NCBI RefSeq assembly: GCF_001618175.1
Contig: NZ_LPXN01000093.1
Location: forward strand, 1-49,215
Length of the DNA: 49,215 bases
Source: Oceanibaculum pacificum
GTDB taxonomy: Bacteria > Pseudomonadota > Alphaproteobacteria > Oceanibaculales > Oceanibaculaceae
Direction of reading: 5' to 3'
The position numbers were made by a program, and so were the translations under genes. Position 1 is the stretch's first letter, and the number at the start of each line of letters is the position of its first letter. A model generated the notes under the pieces. That model ran no database searches, was not told where the DNA came from, and was given only the letters and a program-made list of their open reading frames with translations. Positions 25,681-34,661 of this stretch are shown piece by piece.

Positions 25681-26259
25681 TCAATCGCCGATCCGCAATC
25701 GCCCCAGCACCTCGAATCCGGCGTCGCTGCCCTTCGCCGGGCGCAGGACGACCCCCTCGCCCGAGGCCGGGAAAATGCTGGTCAGCGCGGTGATGTTCAC
25801 CTGATGCGACACCATGACCAGCGTGCCCGGCCCGGTATAGCCGGCAATCACGGCACGGGTATCCTCGGTCTGCTGGTTCCGGTCGCCCCGGCCGGCGAAG
25901 AAGGAATTCAAGGGCGGAAATGGCTCGGGTTCGACAAAGGCCAGCCGGGCGGTGTCGAGCGACCGGCACCATTGGCTGGACAGCACGCGCGAGACCGTCA
26001 CGCCATTCTCGCGGAAGGAGGCCCCGATCCGCCGGGCCTGCTCTCGCCCCTGGTCGTTCAGATTGCGCTGGGTCGCGCAATCATCGACGCGAAACCCTTC
26101 CGGATCGCCGCCGCCGGGCGCGATGGCGTGACGGAAGATCACCACCTTGCCGCCGTCGCGCAACGCCTGCCACAGCGCCGCTTCGGACAGCTCGGCCCGG
26201 GCGGTGACGGGGATAGCCAGGACGCAAACCACCAGCAGAACCAGCTGCCGCATCATCAT
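25681..26259 (-). CDS. Secreted histidine phosphatase-family protein
   Basis: 192 residues with a signal peptide (MMMRQLVLLVVCVLAIPVTARA). The phosphohistidine motif appears as FRHAIAPGGGD (RHA rather than the usual RHG). The later conserved elements are SSQWCRSLDTARLAF and VSHQVNITAL. It probably hydrolyses a phosphomonoester in the periplasm. No linked gene suggests a substrate; it sits downstream of a PIN-domain pair. Confidence 0.88.
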   Translation of the reverse strand: MMMRQLVLLVVCVLAIPVTARAELSEAALWQALRDGGKVVIFRHAIAPGGGDPEGFRVDDCATQRNLNDQGREQARRIGASFRENGVTVSRVLSSQWCRSLDTARLAFVEPEPFPPLNSFFAGRGDRNQQTEDTRAVIAGYTGPGTLVMVSHQVNITALTSIFPASGEGVVLRPAKGSDAGFEVLGRLRIGD

Positions 26260-26300
26260 CGGGGCGCTCCTTCAATAAGAGGACACGCCCTAGAAATGGA

Positions 26301-26726
26301 TCAGCCCGGCCATTCGTCCAGCAGCCGCAGCTTCGCATGCGCGGCGGCCCCGCGCTCGATCAGCGTCCGGTCGGCGGTGACGAGGGGGCAGTCAAAGCGT
26401 TTTGCCAATGCCAGATACAGGCAATCCGGCAAAGGATGGCGGATCGCGAGCGCAAGATCGACCGCCGATGCCAGCAATTCATCCATCGCCACAAGGTGCA
26501 ATGCGCCCTTGGCCAGAAGATTCTGCCATTGCTCCAACGCCCCACGCACATCTCCCTCGGAGAAATGAGCGGTGCGGTGGCGGCGCGTAATGGCGGATGC
26601 AACCTCAAGTCGCGCAATATTCGGCGCGATCAGCAGATCGGAATAATCTCGCAGCCTAAGCGCCGCCTGATCATGAGCCTCCGGCAACACCCACTTCGCC
26701 GCAACGCTAGCATCGACGACGATCAT
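26301..26726 (-). CDS. PIN-domain ribonuclease toxin (VapC/FitB type)
   Basis: 141 residues. MIVVDASVAAKWVLPE holds the first Asp. Other catalytic acidic residues are near ARLEVASAI, LAIRHPLPDCLYLALA and VTADRTLIERG. It overlaps the antitoxin stop by 4 bp. It is the second PIN-domain pair within 3 kb, but its sequence is clearly different from vapC at 23651. Confidence 0.92.
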   Translation of the reverse strand: MIVVDASVAAKWVLPEAHDQAALRLRDYSDLLIAPNIARLEVASAITRRHRTAHFSEGDVRGALEQWQNLLAKGALHLVAMDELLASAVDLALAIRHPLPDCLYLALAKRFDCPLVTADRTLIERGAAAHAKLRLLDEWPG

Positions 26727-26965
26727 CCCAGGCGATCGCGTTCCAAACGGATATCCGGCGCGCTATCCGGGAGCTCACCATATTTTTGGCGCAACTCCTC
26801 CCGGAACGTGGAAGCACTGTCAAATGCCTCGTGTCGTGGTCCCATCGCCGCCTCGGTCAGCACAAGGCGCAGTTCTTCCTCCAGGCTGCGGCCAGCGTTG
26901 CGCGCGCGGATTTTCAGGGTCTCGACGACCCAGTCGCTCAGCTTGCGGATTTTCACGTCGGCCAT
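26723..26965 (-). CDS. FitA-like ribbon-helix-helix antitoxin
   Basis: 80 residues. The N-terminal MADVKIRKLSDWVVETLKIRARNAGRSLEEELRLVL segment is the FitA/Arc type DNA-binding domain. The C-terminal part is acidic and probably wraps the PIN toxin. GGAGG lies just ahead of the ATG. A promoter and a symmetric operator lie upstream (26992-27026). Confidence 0.92.
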   Translation of the reverse strand: MADVKIRKLSDWVVETLKIRARNAGRSLEEELRLVLTEAAMGPRHEAFDSASTFREELRQKYGELPDSAPDIRLERDRLG

Positions 26966-26991
26966 GTCACCCTCCCGGAGGATTGCTTCAT

Positions 26992-27026
26992 GACCCCAAT
27001 ATTAGCGTTTGACCCCACGGGGTCAA
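26992..27026 (-). promoter_or_regulatory. Promoter and symmetric operator of the FitA-like pair
   Basis: TTGACCCCACGGGGTCAA (27009-27026) is a perfect 8+2+8 palindrome. Read on the minus strand, its end supplies a -35 element, TTGACC. TAATAT follows after 16 bp as the -10. A further copy of the half-site sequence TGACCCC occurs at 26991-26997. The repressor would therefore cover the promoter directly. Confidence 0.65.
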
Positions 27027-27027
27027 T

Positions 27028-28365
27028 CTAGCCATTCAGCGTCTCGGTGAAGCGGACCGGCTTGCCGAGGGGCTTGTCCTGAACCTCGCCGTCGCGCATG
27101 ACGATATTGCCGCGGATGATGGTGGCCATCGGCCAGCCGGTGACTTCCATGCCGTCGAACGGGGTCCAGCCGGATTTGTTGGCCATCATGGCGTGGGTGA
27201 TGGTTCTTTTGGCGTTCATGTCGACCAGCGTCAGATCGCCGTCATAGCCCAGCGCGATGCGGCCCTTGCCGGCGATGCCGTATAGCCGCTGCGGACCGGC
27301 GCAGACGAGATCGACCAGCCGTTCCAGCGTCAGCCTTCCCGCATTCACATGGTCCAGCATGACCGGCAGCAGCGTCTGCACGCCGGGCATGCCGGACGGG
27401 CTTTCGGGATAGGGCTTAGCCTTCTCATCGCGGGTGTGCGGCGCATGGTCGGAGCCCAGCACGTCGACCACGCCGGTGGCGATGCCCCGCCACAGGCCGG
27501 CGCGGTGTGCAGCGTCGCGGATCGGCGGGTTCATCTGCGCGAAGCTGCCGAGCCGGTCATAACAATCCGGCGCTTCCAGCGTCAGATGCTGCGGCGTGGT
27601 CTCGACGGTGACGAAATCCTTGTACTCGGCCAAATAGTCGATCTCGTCCGCGGTGGTGATATGCAGCACATGCACGCGCCGGCCGGTCTTGCGCGCAAGG
27701 TTGCAGACCCGGCGGGTGGCGTTCAGCGCGGTTTCGACATCGCGCCAGTCGGGATGGGCGCGGGGGTGCCCCGCCTCCTTGGCGACATGCGCGCGGGCGC
27801 GCAGCCGCATCTCGTCCTCGGCATGCACGGCGACGCGTCGCACGCCGTCCAGCAGCAGCGCCTCCAGCGTCGCATCATCCTCGACCAGCAGCGAGCCGGT
27901 GGAGGACCCCATGAACACTTTCACGCCGCAGCAGCCCGGCAGCCGCTCCAAGCTGACCAGATTGCCGATATTCTCGGGCGCAGCCCCCATGAAGAAGGCA
28001 TGGTCGCACCAGGCGCGGCCCCGCGCGCGGTTCAGCTTGTCGGCCAGCGCATCCTCGTCGGTGGTGGATGGCTTGGTGTTCGGCATCTCGAAGATCGCCG
28101 TGACGCCGCCAAGGATCGCGCCGCGCGTGCCGGATTCCAGATCTTCCTTATGCTCGTTGCCGGGCTCGCGGAAATGCACCTGTGTGTCGATCACGCCGGG
28201 CAGCACGATCAGGCCGGAAGCGTCGAAAACCTCCGCCGCCTTGGCGTTGCGCAGATCGCCCAGCGCCGCGATGCGGCCGCCGCGAATGCCGATATCGACG
28301 CGCTCCCGTCCGTTCGGGGTGACGGCAATGCCGCCGGCGACGAGAAGATCGAAACTATCCTGCAT
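27028..28365 (-). CDS. pyrC: Dihydroorotase, class I (PyrC/AllB-like amidohydrolase)
   Basis: Cyclises carbamoyl-aspartate to dihydroorotate in pyrimidine synthesis. 445 residues. Metal ligands include VIDTQVHFREPG (HxH), the bridging Lys in GVKVFMGSSTGSL, the His residues in VAVHAEDE and VHVLHITT, and the Asp in DVLGSDHAPHT. The class is also close to dihydropyrimidinases and allantoinase, but SDHAPHTRDEK and HFREPGNEHKEDLE favour dihydroorotase. It begins 2 bp after the PAS_5 protein stop. Confidence 0.92.
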   Translation of the reverse strand: MQDSFDLLVAGGIAVTPNGRERVDIGIRGGRIAALGDLRNAKAAEVFDASGLIVLPGVIDTQVHFREPGNEHKEDLESGTRGAILGGVTAIFEMPNTKPSTTDEDALADKLNRARGRAWCDHAFFMGAAPENIGNLVSLERLPGCCGVKVFMGSSTGSLLVEDDATLEALLLDGVRRVAVHAEDEMRLRARAHVAKEAGHPRAHPDWRDVETALNATRRVCNLARKTGRRVHVLHITTADEIDYLAEYKDFVTVETTPQHLTLEAPDCYDRLGSFAQMNPPIRDAAHRAGLWRGIATGVVDVLGSDHAPHTRDEKAKPYPESPSGMPGVQTLLPVMLDHVNAGRLTLERLVDLVCAGPQRLYGIAGKGRIALGYDGDLTLVDMNAKRTITHAMMANKSGWTPFDGMEVTGWPMATIIRGNIVMRDGEVQDKPLGKPVRFTETLNG

Positions 28366-28367
28366 GG

Positions 28368-28856
28368 TCAGGCCTTTCCGGAAGATACGTCGGAGGAGCG
28401 CAAATAAACCGTGATCGCGAGGATCATGTCGACTCTAATTCCGTCGGCCGCAAGCGGCAGCATGATGCGCTCCAGCACCACATGCTGCTTGTCGATGTGA
28501 TAGGTCGGCGGCCCTTTGCGATAGCTTGGCCGGCCTTCCGCCACGGTCACGTAATCCTGGTAATTGGCGCTGCCCAGGAAATGCGGAAAGGCGATATCGA
28601 GCCATTCCCCCGTCGGATCATGGCCCATGGCGATCACATGTTCCGTGCCCATCAACCGGGCGCGAAAGCGCAGCGGGTCACGAACTATATCGACCAGCCA
28701 GAGCCAGCGCAGCAGACGCGGCAAATCCAACGGGTCGATATCCGCCCGGCCCGGCAGACGGTCACCCCGGCATCGCGCGCGCCAGTAATCGTAGAGCGCG
28801 CGAATGCGGGTATCCCAGCCGGTTGTATCAAGCGGCGATGACGTCTCGGCGGAAAT
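28368..28856 (-). CDS. PAS_5 (DUF1488-like PAS) domain protein, start codon uncertain
   Basis: About 162 residues if translation begins at the ATT at 28856. The conserved coding frame clearly extends upstream of the first normal start (TTG at 28730). WDTRIRALYDYWRARCRGD, then LPGRADIDPLDLPRLLRWLW, matches the PAS_5 opening. The frame is closed by TGA at 28881-28883, and no ATG, GTG or TTG lies in between. AGGAAGGA sits about eight bases before the ATT. Options are a rare ATT start, a CTG start at 28880, or a frameshift. The C-terminal part (HIDKQHVVLERIMLPLAADGIRVDMILAITVY) is a PAS-like sheet. It is adjacent to pyrC in a probable operon. Confidence 0.7.
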   Translation of the reverse strand: MSAETSSPLDTTGWDTRIRALYDYWRARCRGDRLPGRADIDPLDLPRLLRWLWLVDIVRDPLRFRARLMGTEHVIAMGHDPTGEWLDIAFPHFLGSANYQDYVTVAEGRPSYRKGPPTYHIDKQHVVLERIMLPLAADGIRVDMILAITVYLRSSDVSSGKA

Positions 28857-28947
28857 CTCGGCTTCCTTCCTCTCAGCCAGTCAGGGCTGCGTTCTACCCT
28901 ATACCGCCGGGAGGAAGGGGTGCGACATATCGCCGGGTCGAATCGCG

Positions 28948-29895
28948 TCAGGCCGGTACTTTTTCAGCCCCAGCGAGCATCTGCGCGTTATAGGCGAGCA
29001 ATTCCTTGGCCGCCTTCTGGATCGCCGCGTGGTGTTCCGCGCCGATATTCGAGAGCATCGGCAGGATCGGCCCCATATCGCCGATGCCGCCCAGCGTCAC
29101 CGCCTCGTGCAGCACGCGGATCGGCGACAGCCCGTCGCGCAGATCCTCCAGGGCGATGTAATTGGCGCGGATTTTCTCCGCCTGCTCGTAATCCTTGGCC
29201 TTCAAGGCGCGCAGCAGCGCCATCGAGCCGGCCGGGCCGACGCAGACCGAGCCGGAGGTGAAGCCGTTCAGCCCCCAATCGCGCAGATGCACGATGGCCG
29301 GCCGCTCGCCGATGCCGCTGATGATGTAGCTGCGGTCGACCAGCTTCACCAATTCCTCCAGATAGGCATCCTTGCGCGGGTCTTCGCGCACGATGGCGTA
29401 TTTGATGCCGGCGACCAGCCCGTCATCGACCAGCCGGGCGACATTCTCCGGGTTCAGCACGCCTTCGTTCTTCACATAGACGATCGCCGGCTTGCCGAAC
29501 GCATCGACGAAGCGGCGGATGCCGTTCTCGGAGCCTTCCGGCGTGCCGGGGAATTGCAGCGGCAGCATCATCGCGGTGGGGAAATCGCGATCGCGCAGGA
29601 TCTTCGCCTGGTCGAGCGCCCGGCCGAAATCCGGCCCGACCGAGGGGATGACCCAGGTCTGCGCGCCGGTGATCTCCTCCAGCATGTCCAGCACGGCGGG
29701 ATATTCGCCGGCGCCGATATTGTAGAAATTGGCATTGCCGCCATACATCAGCGTGGAGACGCCGCCAGCCTCCAGATGCTTGACCAGCGCCTGGTTGGCC
29801 GCCTTGTTCAGGCTGAGATCGGCATTGCGCGCAAGCGGCGGAACGGCCAGCACCGAACGGCGCAGATCGTCGGGCGTAACAGGCATGGTCTTCAT
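28948..29895 (-). CDS. Dihydrodipicolinate synthase-family aldolase
   Basis: DapA/NAL superfamily TIM-barrel lyase. 315 residues. The likely Schiff-base Lys is in LVAGIKYAIVRED and the conserved Tyr in AIVYVKNEG. The N-terminal active site region reads GGVSTLMYGGNANFYNIGAGEY rather than the usual GTTGE, so it is probably not housekeeping DapA. It may cleave a sugar acid or other 2-keto acid. It is monocistronic, 84 bp upstream of the TPR gene in the same direction. Confidence 0.88.
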   Translation of the reverse strand: MKTMPVTPDDLRRSVLAVPPLARNADLSLNKAANQALVKHLEAGGVSTLMYGGNANFYNIGAGEYPAVLDMLEEITGAQTWVIPSVGPDFGRALDQAKILRDRDFPTAMMLPLQFPGTPEGSENGIRRFVDAFGKPAIVYVKNEGVLNPENVARLVDDGLVAGIKYAIVREDPRKDAYLEELVKLVDRSYIISGIGERPAIVHLRDWGLNGFTSGSVCVGPAGSMALLRALKAKDYEQAEKIRANYIALEDLRDGLSPIRVLHEAVTLGGIGDMGPILPMLSNIGAEHHAAIQKAAKELLAYNAQMLAGAEKVPA

Positions 29896-29979
29896 CTGGG
29901 GTCCTCCGTTTCTGATTTGGCGACACGATGCGGCGCGTCGGCATCAGGGTCAAGGCTTGTCAGGAGGGATAACAGGCTA

Positions 29980-30549
29980 TTACGTCCGCTCGCCCTCCAC
30001 GGCGCGCTGCAGATCCTTCACCGCATCGCGCGCGTTCGGCATGTTGGGATGGATTTCCAGCGCCTTCTGGAAGGCCCGCAAGGCCGGCTTCTTCCGGTCG
30101 AGTTGCAGATAGATCAGGCCCAGGCCGGCCAGCGCGCCGAAATGCTTCGGCTCGATCTCCAGCACCCGCTCGATATCGATGACCGAAGCGGTGTAATTGC
30201 CCTGCAGGTAATACACGGTGGCCCGCTTGTTCCAGCCCTCGGCGAAATCCGGGGCGATGCGCACCATCTCGCCGAAATGCAGCAGGGCGGCCTCGTAATC
30301 CTCGCGTTCCATCGCGCCGATGCCCATGCGCATCAGCAGATTCACGTCCTCGATATCGGTCCAGGTCCAGATATGCCAGATCTGCGCTTCCAGAAGCTTG
30401 GCGACCGCCGGGTCCTTGGCGTTCTTCAATTGCTGGAACAGCGGCTCCAGCCGCGCATCGTTGCGTGAGTTCGCCCCCGTCGCATGCGCCGCCCCGCCCC
30501 AGAGGATGGCGGCCAGCAACAATGCGAGAAAAAGAGAAGCACGCTTCAT
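29980..30549 (-). CDS. Periplasmic TPR protein
   Basis: 189 residues with a signal peptide (MKRASLFLALLLAAILWGGAAHA). Three to four TPR-like helical repeats cover about residues 65-180 (for example MRMGIGAMEREDYEAALLHFGEMVRIAPDFAEGWNKRATVYYLQGNYTAS). The repeats suggest a scaffold role in the envelope. No partner is evident from the neighbouring genes. Confidence 0.87.
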   Translation of the reverse strand: MKRASLFLALLLAAILWGGAAHATGANSRNDARLEPLFQQLKNAKDPAVAKLLEAQIWHIWTWTDIEDVNLLMRMGIGAMEREDYEAALLHFGEMVRIAPDFAEGWNKRATVYYLQGNYTASVIDIERVLEIEPKHFGALAGLGLIYLQLDRKKPALRAFQKALEIHPNMPNARDAVKDLQRAVEGERT

Positions 30550-30631
30550 AAGTAGAGTATGGAATGCCGCCGCCGCGCCGCCAAGGGGGCAGCATAAAAT
30601 CGGCGATACCCTTTGAGACGGCCGCTTGCGC

Positions 30632-31927
30632 CTAAACCCGCGGCTCCAGCACCTGCGGCTTCGGGCCGCCGGTGGCCCAGTCGAGCAGTTCGACCGTGTG
30701 GACGATGGGGATGCCGGTGCCGCTGCCGATCTGGGTCATGCAGCCGAGATTGCCGGTGGCGATGAGGGAGGGCTGCGTGGCCTCGATATTCGCCACCTTG
30801 CGGTCGCGCAGGCGGGTCGCCAGTTCCGGTTGCAGCATGTTGTAGGTGCCGGCGGAGCCGCAGCAGAGATGGCCTTCCGGCACCTCCTTCACGGTGAAGC
30901 CCGCCGCCTGCAGTAGGGCGCGCGGCTCGGTCCTGATCTTCTGGCCGTGCTGCATGGAGCAGGCGGAATGGTAGGCGACATCGAGCCCGGTTTCGGTCAC
31001 CGGCGCAGACAGGCCAAGGGTCGCCATCACCTCTGTTACATCCTTGGCGAGCGCCGAGATCGTGGCGGCCTTGCCGGCCCAGTCCGCATCCTCACGGAAC
31101 ATGAAGCCGTAATCCTTCACCGTGGTGCCGCAGCCCGACGCGTTGATGATTATGGCGTCCAGCCCCTCACCCTCGACTTCCCGTATCCAGGCGGCGATGG
31201 TCGCCTTGGCGGAAGCGTGGGCGGCCTCCTCCTTGCCCATGTGATGGGTCAGCGCCCCGCAGCAGCCGGCCCCCTTCGCCACCACCACCTCGCAGCCATG
31301 GCGTGTCAGCAGGCGGATGGTCGCTTCATTGATGCCGGGGGCGAGCACCGGCTGGGCGCAGCCATTCAACAGGGCGACGCGCAGGCGGCGTTCGCCCACC
31401 GCCGGGAAAATCTGCGGCCGGTCGGTGTGCGAGCGGCCGAGCGGTGCGGTCGGGGCCAGCTTCACCATCGCGCGCAGCCGCGCCGGCAGCAGCCCGGCGA
31501 CAGGCTTCGCCAGTACCGCCCCCAGCAGCGCCAGGCGGAAGCGGCCGGGATGCGGCAGTATGGCGGCCAGCAGATTGCGCACCAGGCGATCCGTGAAGGG
31601 CCGCTTGTAGGTCCGCTCGATATGAGTGCGGGCATGATCGACCAGATGCATGTAATGCACCCCGGACGGGCAGGTCGTCATGCAGGACAGGCAGGACAGG
31701 CACCGGTCGATATGCTTGGTCACCTTTTCGGTGGCGGGGCGGTCGCCCTCCAGCATGTCCTTGATCAGGTAGATGCGGCCGCGCGGGCTGTCCAGCTCGT
31801 CTCCCAGCAGCGCGTAGGTCGGGCAGGTGGCGGTGCAGAAGCCGCAATGCACGCAGGACCGCAGGATGTCGTTGGCCACCGCGATATCCGGATCGGCAAG
31901 CTGGGCCAGGGAGAAATTGGTCTGCAT
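30632..31927 (-). CDS. glcF: Glycolate oxidase iron-sulfur subunit
   Basis: Carries electrons from the GlcDE flavoproteins to the respiratory chain. 431 residues. Two [4Fe-4S] motifs, CVHCGFCTATCP and CLSCLSCMTTCPSG, are in the first 95 residues. Two CCG domains follow (GAGCCGALTHHMGKE and LCCGSAGTYNMLQPE). It starts 3 bp after glcE and is the last gene of glcDEF. Confidence 0.96.
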   Translation of the reverse strand: MQTNFSLAQLADPDIAVANDILRSCVHCGFCTATCPTYALLGDELDSPRGRIYLIKDMLEGDRPATEKVTKHIDRCLSCLSCMTTCPSGVHYMHLVDHARTHIERTYKRPFTDRLVRNLLAAILPHPGRFRLALLGAVLAKPVAGLLPARLRAMVKLAPTAPLGRSHTDRPQIFPAVGERRLRVALLNGCAQPVLAPGINEATIRLLTRHGCEVVVAKGAGCCGALTHHMGKEEAAHASAKATIAAWIREVEGEGLDAIIINASGCGTTVKDYGFMFREDADWAGKAATISALAKDVTEVMATLGLSAPVTETGLDVAYHSACSMQHGQKIRTEPRALLQAAGFTVKEVPEGHLCCGSAGTYNMLQPELATRLRDRKVANIEATQPSLIATGNLGCMTQIGSGTGIPIVHTVELLDWATGGPKPQVLEPRV

Positions 31928-31930
31928 CCG

Positions 31931-33148
31931 TCAGGCTCCGGGATAGAGGCGGCCAGGGTTCAGCACGCCGCGCGGATCGAAGGCCTCCTTCACCCGCCGG
32001 CTGAGGGCGGCCAGCGCCGCATGCTGAGGCTGGAACACCGGCACGGCGGCGCGGACATCGGCGGATGCCCGGATCAGCGTCGCGTGCCCACCGCCGGTCG
32101 CGGCCACGGCGGCGCGCACCGCATCGGCATGGGCGTCGGGGGCAGGCGGCAATCCCAGCCAGACCAGCCCGCCGGCCCAGTCGAAGTAATAGGCCGCATC
32201 CGGCAGGGCGGCCGCCACCGCCGGCCCGCTGAGCGGCGCCACGGAGATACGCCAGATCTGCAGATCCGGCCGCGCGGCGAAGGGGACGACATCCGCCAGT
32301 TCGCGCCAGAAGCGGAGCGAGTTGTGGGTGTGCAGCTCCTCCACCTGGCCGAAGCCGGCCAGCAGGGCGCGCAGCGCGCGGCAGCGATGCTCGACCGAGG
32401 GGCCGGGGCCTTCGACGCGGATCGCGGTAACCCCCGCCCCCGCCTCGCGCACATAGGACACGCCGGAACCGGCGGCGATGCCGGAAGGCAGATGGGCGGC
32501 GGCGGAAACCTCGTGCGGGCTGGTCATGGCCAGGGCCATGGCGCGGGCGGCGGCCTCATCGTCCAGCCCCAGAACCAGCACGGTATAGGTCTTCTCCGGC
32601 GCGGGCAGCACCTTGAAGGTCAGCTCCGAGGCGACGGTAAGCGTGCCGTAGGCGCTGCAGAACAGCTTCGGCAGATCGTAGCCAGTGACGTTCTTCACCA
32701 CCCGGCTGCCGGATTTATAGCTCTCGCCCCGGCCGCTGACGCCCTTGAAGCCCAGTATATGGTCGCGCGCCGCCCCGGCCTTCAGGCGACGCGGGCCGGC
32801 GATGTTGCAGGCGAAGGTGCCGGCGATGCTGCCCATGCCCGCCGGCTGGCCCAGCAGCGGCCCCCAATCGCCCGGCTCGAAGGCGAGTTGCTGGTTCTGC
32901 TCGGCCAGCGCCGATTCGATCTCGGCCAGCGTCGTTCCCGGGCCGGCGCTCATCACCAGCTCGTCGGCCTCATACAGGCTGATGCCGGAGAAAGCGGAGG
33001 TGTCCAGCGTATGATCGGTCTGCATGGTGCGGCCCAGCGTGCGCTTGGTACCGCGCGCGACGATCTCCAGCGGGGTTTCCTCGGCCACCGCCCAGGCCAC
33101 GGCGTCACGCAGCTGATCCAGCGTTTCGGGGCGCATCGTATCGCTCAT
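31931..33148 (-). CDS. glcE: Glycolate oxidase subunit GlcE
   Basis: FAD-binding PCMH-type subunit. 405 residues. The FAD domain has SAGPGTTLAEIESALAEQNQQLAFEPGDWGPLLG and GSIAGTFACNIAGPRR. The C-terminal end PRGVLNPGRLYPG is the usual family terminus. It lies 10 bp after glcD. Confidence 0.95.
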   Translation of the reverse strand: MSDTMRPETLDQLRDAVAWAVAEETPLEIVARGTKRTLGRTMQTDHTLDTSAFSGISLYEADELVMSAGPGTTLAEIESALAEQNQQLAFEPGDWGPLLGQPAGMGSIAGTFACNIAGPRRLKAGAARDHILGFKGVSGRGESYKSGSRVVKNVTGYDLPKLFCSAYGTLTVASELTFKVLPAPEKTYTVLVLGLDDEAAARAMALAMTSPHEVSAAAHLPSGIAAGSGVSYVREAGAGVTAIRVEGPGPSVEHRCRALRALLAGFGQVEELHTHNSLRFWRELADVVPFAARPDLQIWRISVAPLSGPAVAAALPDAAYYFDWAGGLVWLGLPPAPDAHADAVRAAVAATGGGHATLIRASADVRAAVPVFQPQHAALAALSRRVKEAFDPRGVLNPGRLYPGA

Positions 33149-33158
33149 GACGGCAGCC

Positions 33159-34646
33159 TCAGAAGCGCGGAAGGTCGGGGAACGGCACCTGGCCGCGATG
33201 AATATGCATGCGACCCAGCTCGGCGCAGCGATGCAGCTGCGGGAACACCTTGCCGGGATTCAGCAGCCCGTCCGGATCGAAGGCGCATTTCAGCCGCTGC
33301 TGCTGCGCAAGGTCGATCTCGGTGAACATGGCGGGCATCAGGTCGCGTTTCTCCACGCCCACGCCATGCTCGCCGGTCAGCACGCCGCCGACCTCGACGC
33401 AGAGCCGCAGGATATCGGCGCCGAAATCCTCCGCCTTCCGCAATTCGCCCGGCTTGTTGGCGTCGTATAGGATCAGCGGATGCAGATTGCCGTCGCCGGC
33501 ATGGAACACATTGGCGACGCCGAGGCCGTATTGCTGCGACAGCTCGGTCATGCGGGTCAGCACTTCGGGCAGGCGACGGCGCGGGATGGTGCCGTCCATG
33601 CAGAAATAATCCGGCGAGATGCGCCCGACCGCCGGGAAGGCGGCCTTGCGACCTGCCCAGAAATTAAGCCGCTCCGCCTCGTTCTGACTGACCCGGTTGT
33701 AGACCGCGCCATTATCGGCGGCGATGGCGGCGACACGCTCGATCAGGTGATCGACCTCGACCGCCGGGCCGTCCAGCTCGACGATCAGCAGTGCCTCGAC
33801 GTCGCGCGGATATCCGGCATGGACGAAATCCTCCGCCGCATGGATCGCCGGCCTGTCCATCATCTCCATGCCGCCGGGGATGATGCCCGCGCCGATGATG
33901 GCCCCCACGCAGTTGCCGGCGCTCTCGCTGGTCGGGAAGCCCAGCAGCACGGCCCGGGCGACGGCGGGCTTCTGCAGGATGCGTACGGTCACTTCCGTCA
34001 CCACGCCGAGCAGCCCCTCGGAGCCGATGATGATGCCCAGCAGGTCATAGCCCTCGGCATCCAGATGCTTGCCGCCGATGTGCAGGATCGTGCCGTCGAT
34101 CAGCACCATCTCCACGCCCAGCACATTATTGGTGGTGAGGCCGTATTTCAGGCAATGCACGCCGCCGGAATTCTCCGCCACATTGCCGCCGATGGTGCAG
34201 GCGATCTGGCTGGACGGATCGGGCGCGTAATAGAAGCCGCGATCCTGCACGGCATTGGTGATGCCCAGATTGGTGACGCCCGGCTGCACCACGGCGCAGC
34301 GATTCTCGTAATCGATCTCCAGCACGCGGTTGAATTTGCCCAGGCCGAGCAACACGCCATCGGCCAGCGGCAGCGCCCCGCCAGACAGCGAGGTGCCGGC
34401 CCCGCGCGGCACCACCTTCACCTTGTTTTCGTGGCAGTAGCGCAGAACGGCGGCCACCTGTGCGGTCGTCGAGGGCAGCACCACGATCATCGGCAGGGTG
34501 CGATAGGCGGTCAGCCCGTCGCTCTCATAGGCCTTCATCTCCTCGGGCGCGTCGATCACCCCCTCGCCCGGCACAATGTCGCGCAGCGCGGCGACGATCT
34601 CCGCCCGGCGGGCCAGCATGGCCTTGTCCGGCTCCGGCATCTGCAT
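33159..34646 (-). CDS. glcD: Glycolate oxidase FAD subunit GlcD
   Basis: Oxidises glycolate to glyoxylate, linking phosphoglycolate salvage and glycolate growth to the membrane electron chain. 495 residues. The FAD pattern is VVPRGAGTSLSGGALPLADGVLLGLGKFNRVLEID, then PSSQIACTIGGNVAENSGGVHCLKYG. The C-terminal LTGEHGVGVEKRDLM and FDPDGLLNPGKVFP are conserved. GGAGG precedes the ATG. It is the first gene of the operon, directly downstream of a nested palindrome. Confidence 0.96.
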   Translation of the reverse strand: MQMPEPDKAMLARRAEIVAALRDIVPGEGVIDAPEEMKAYESDGLTAYRTLPMIVVLPSTTAQVAAVLRYCHENKVKVVPRGAGTSLSGGALPLADGVLLGLGKFNRVLEIDYENRCAVVQPGVTNLGITNAVQDRGFYYAPDPSSQIACTIGGNVAENSGGVHCLKYGLTTNNVLGVEMVLIDGTILHIGGKHLDAEGYDLLGIIIGSEGLLGVVTEVTVRILQKPAVARAVLLGFPTSESAGNCVGAIIGAGIIPGGMEMMDRPAIHAAEDFVHAGYPRDVEALLIVELDGPAVEVDHLIERVAAIAADNGAVYNRVSQNEAERLNFWAGRKAAFPAVGRISPDYFCMDGTIPRRRLPEVLTRMTELSQQYGLGVANVFHAGDGNLHPLILYDANKPGELRKAEDFGADILRLCVEVGGVLTGEHGVGVEKRDLMPAMFTEIDLAQQQRLKCAFDPDGLLNPGKVFPQLHRCAELGRMHIHRGQVPFPDLPRF

Positions 34647-34661
34647 GGCGCATCCTCCCTT

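Noticed and set aside
30947-33325. Very long open frame (792 codons) on the plus strand
   Set aside because: It lies entirely opposite glcF and glcE, whose iron-sulfur and FAD motifs are intact. High-GC codon use leaves the antisense frame open, and its translation is low-complexity His/Gln/Arg/Gly-rich.
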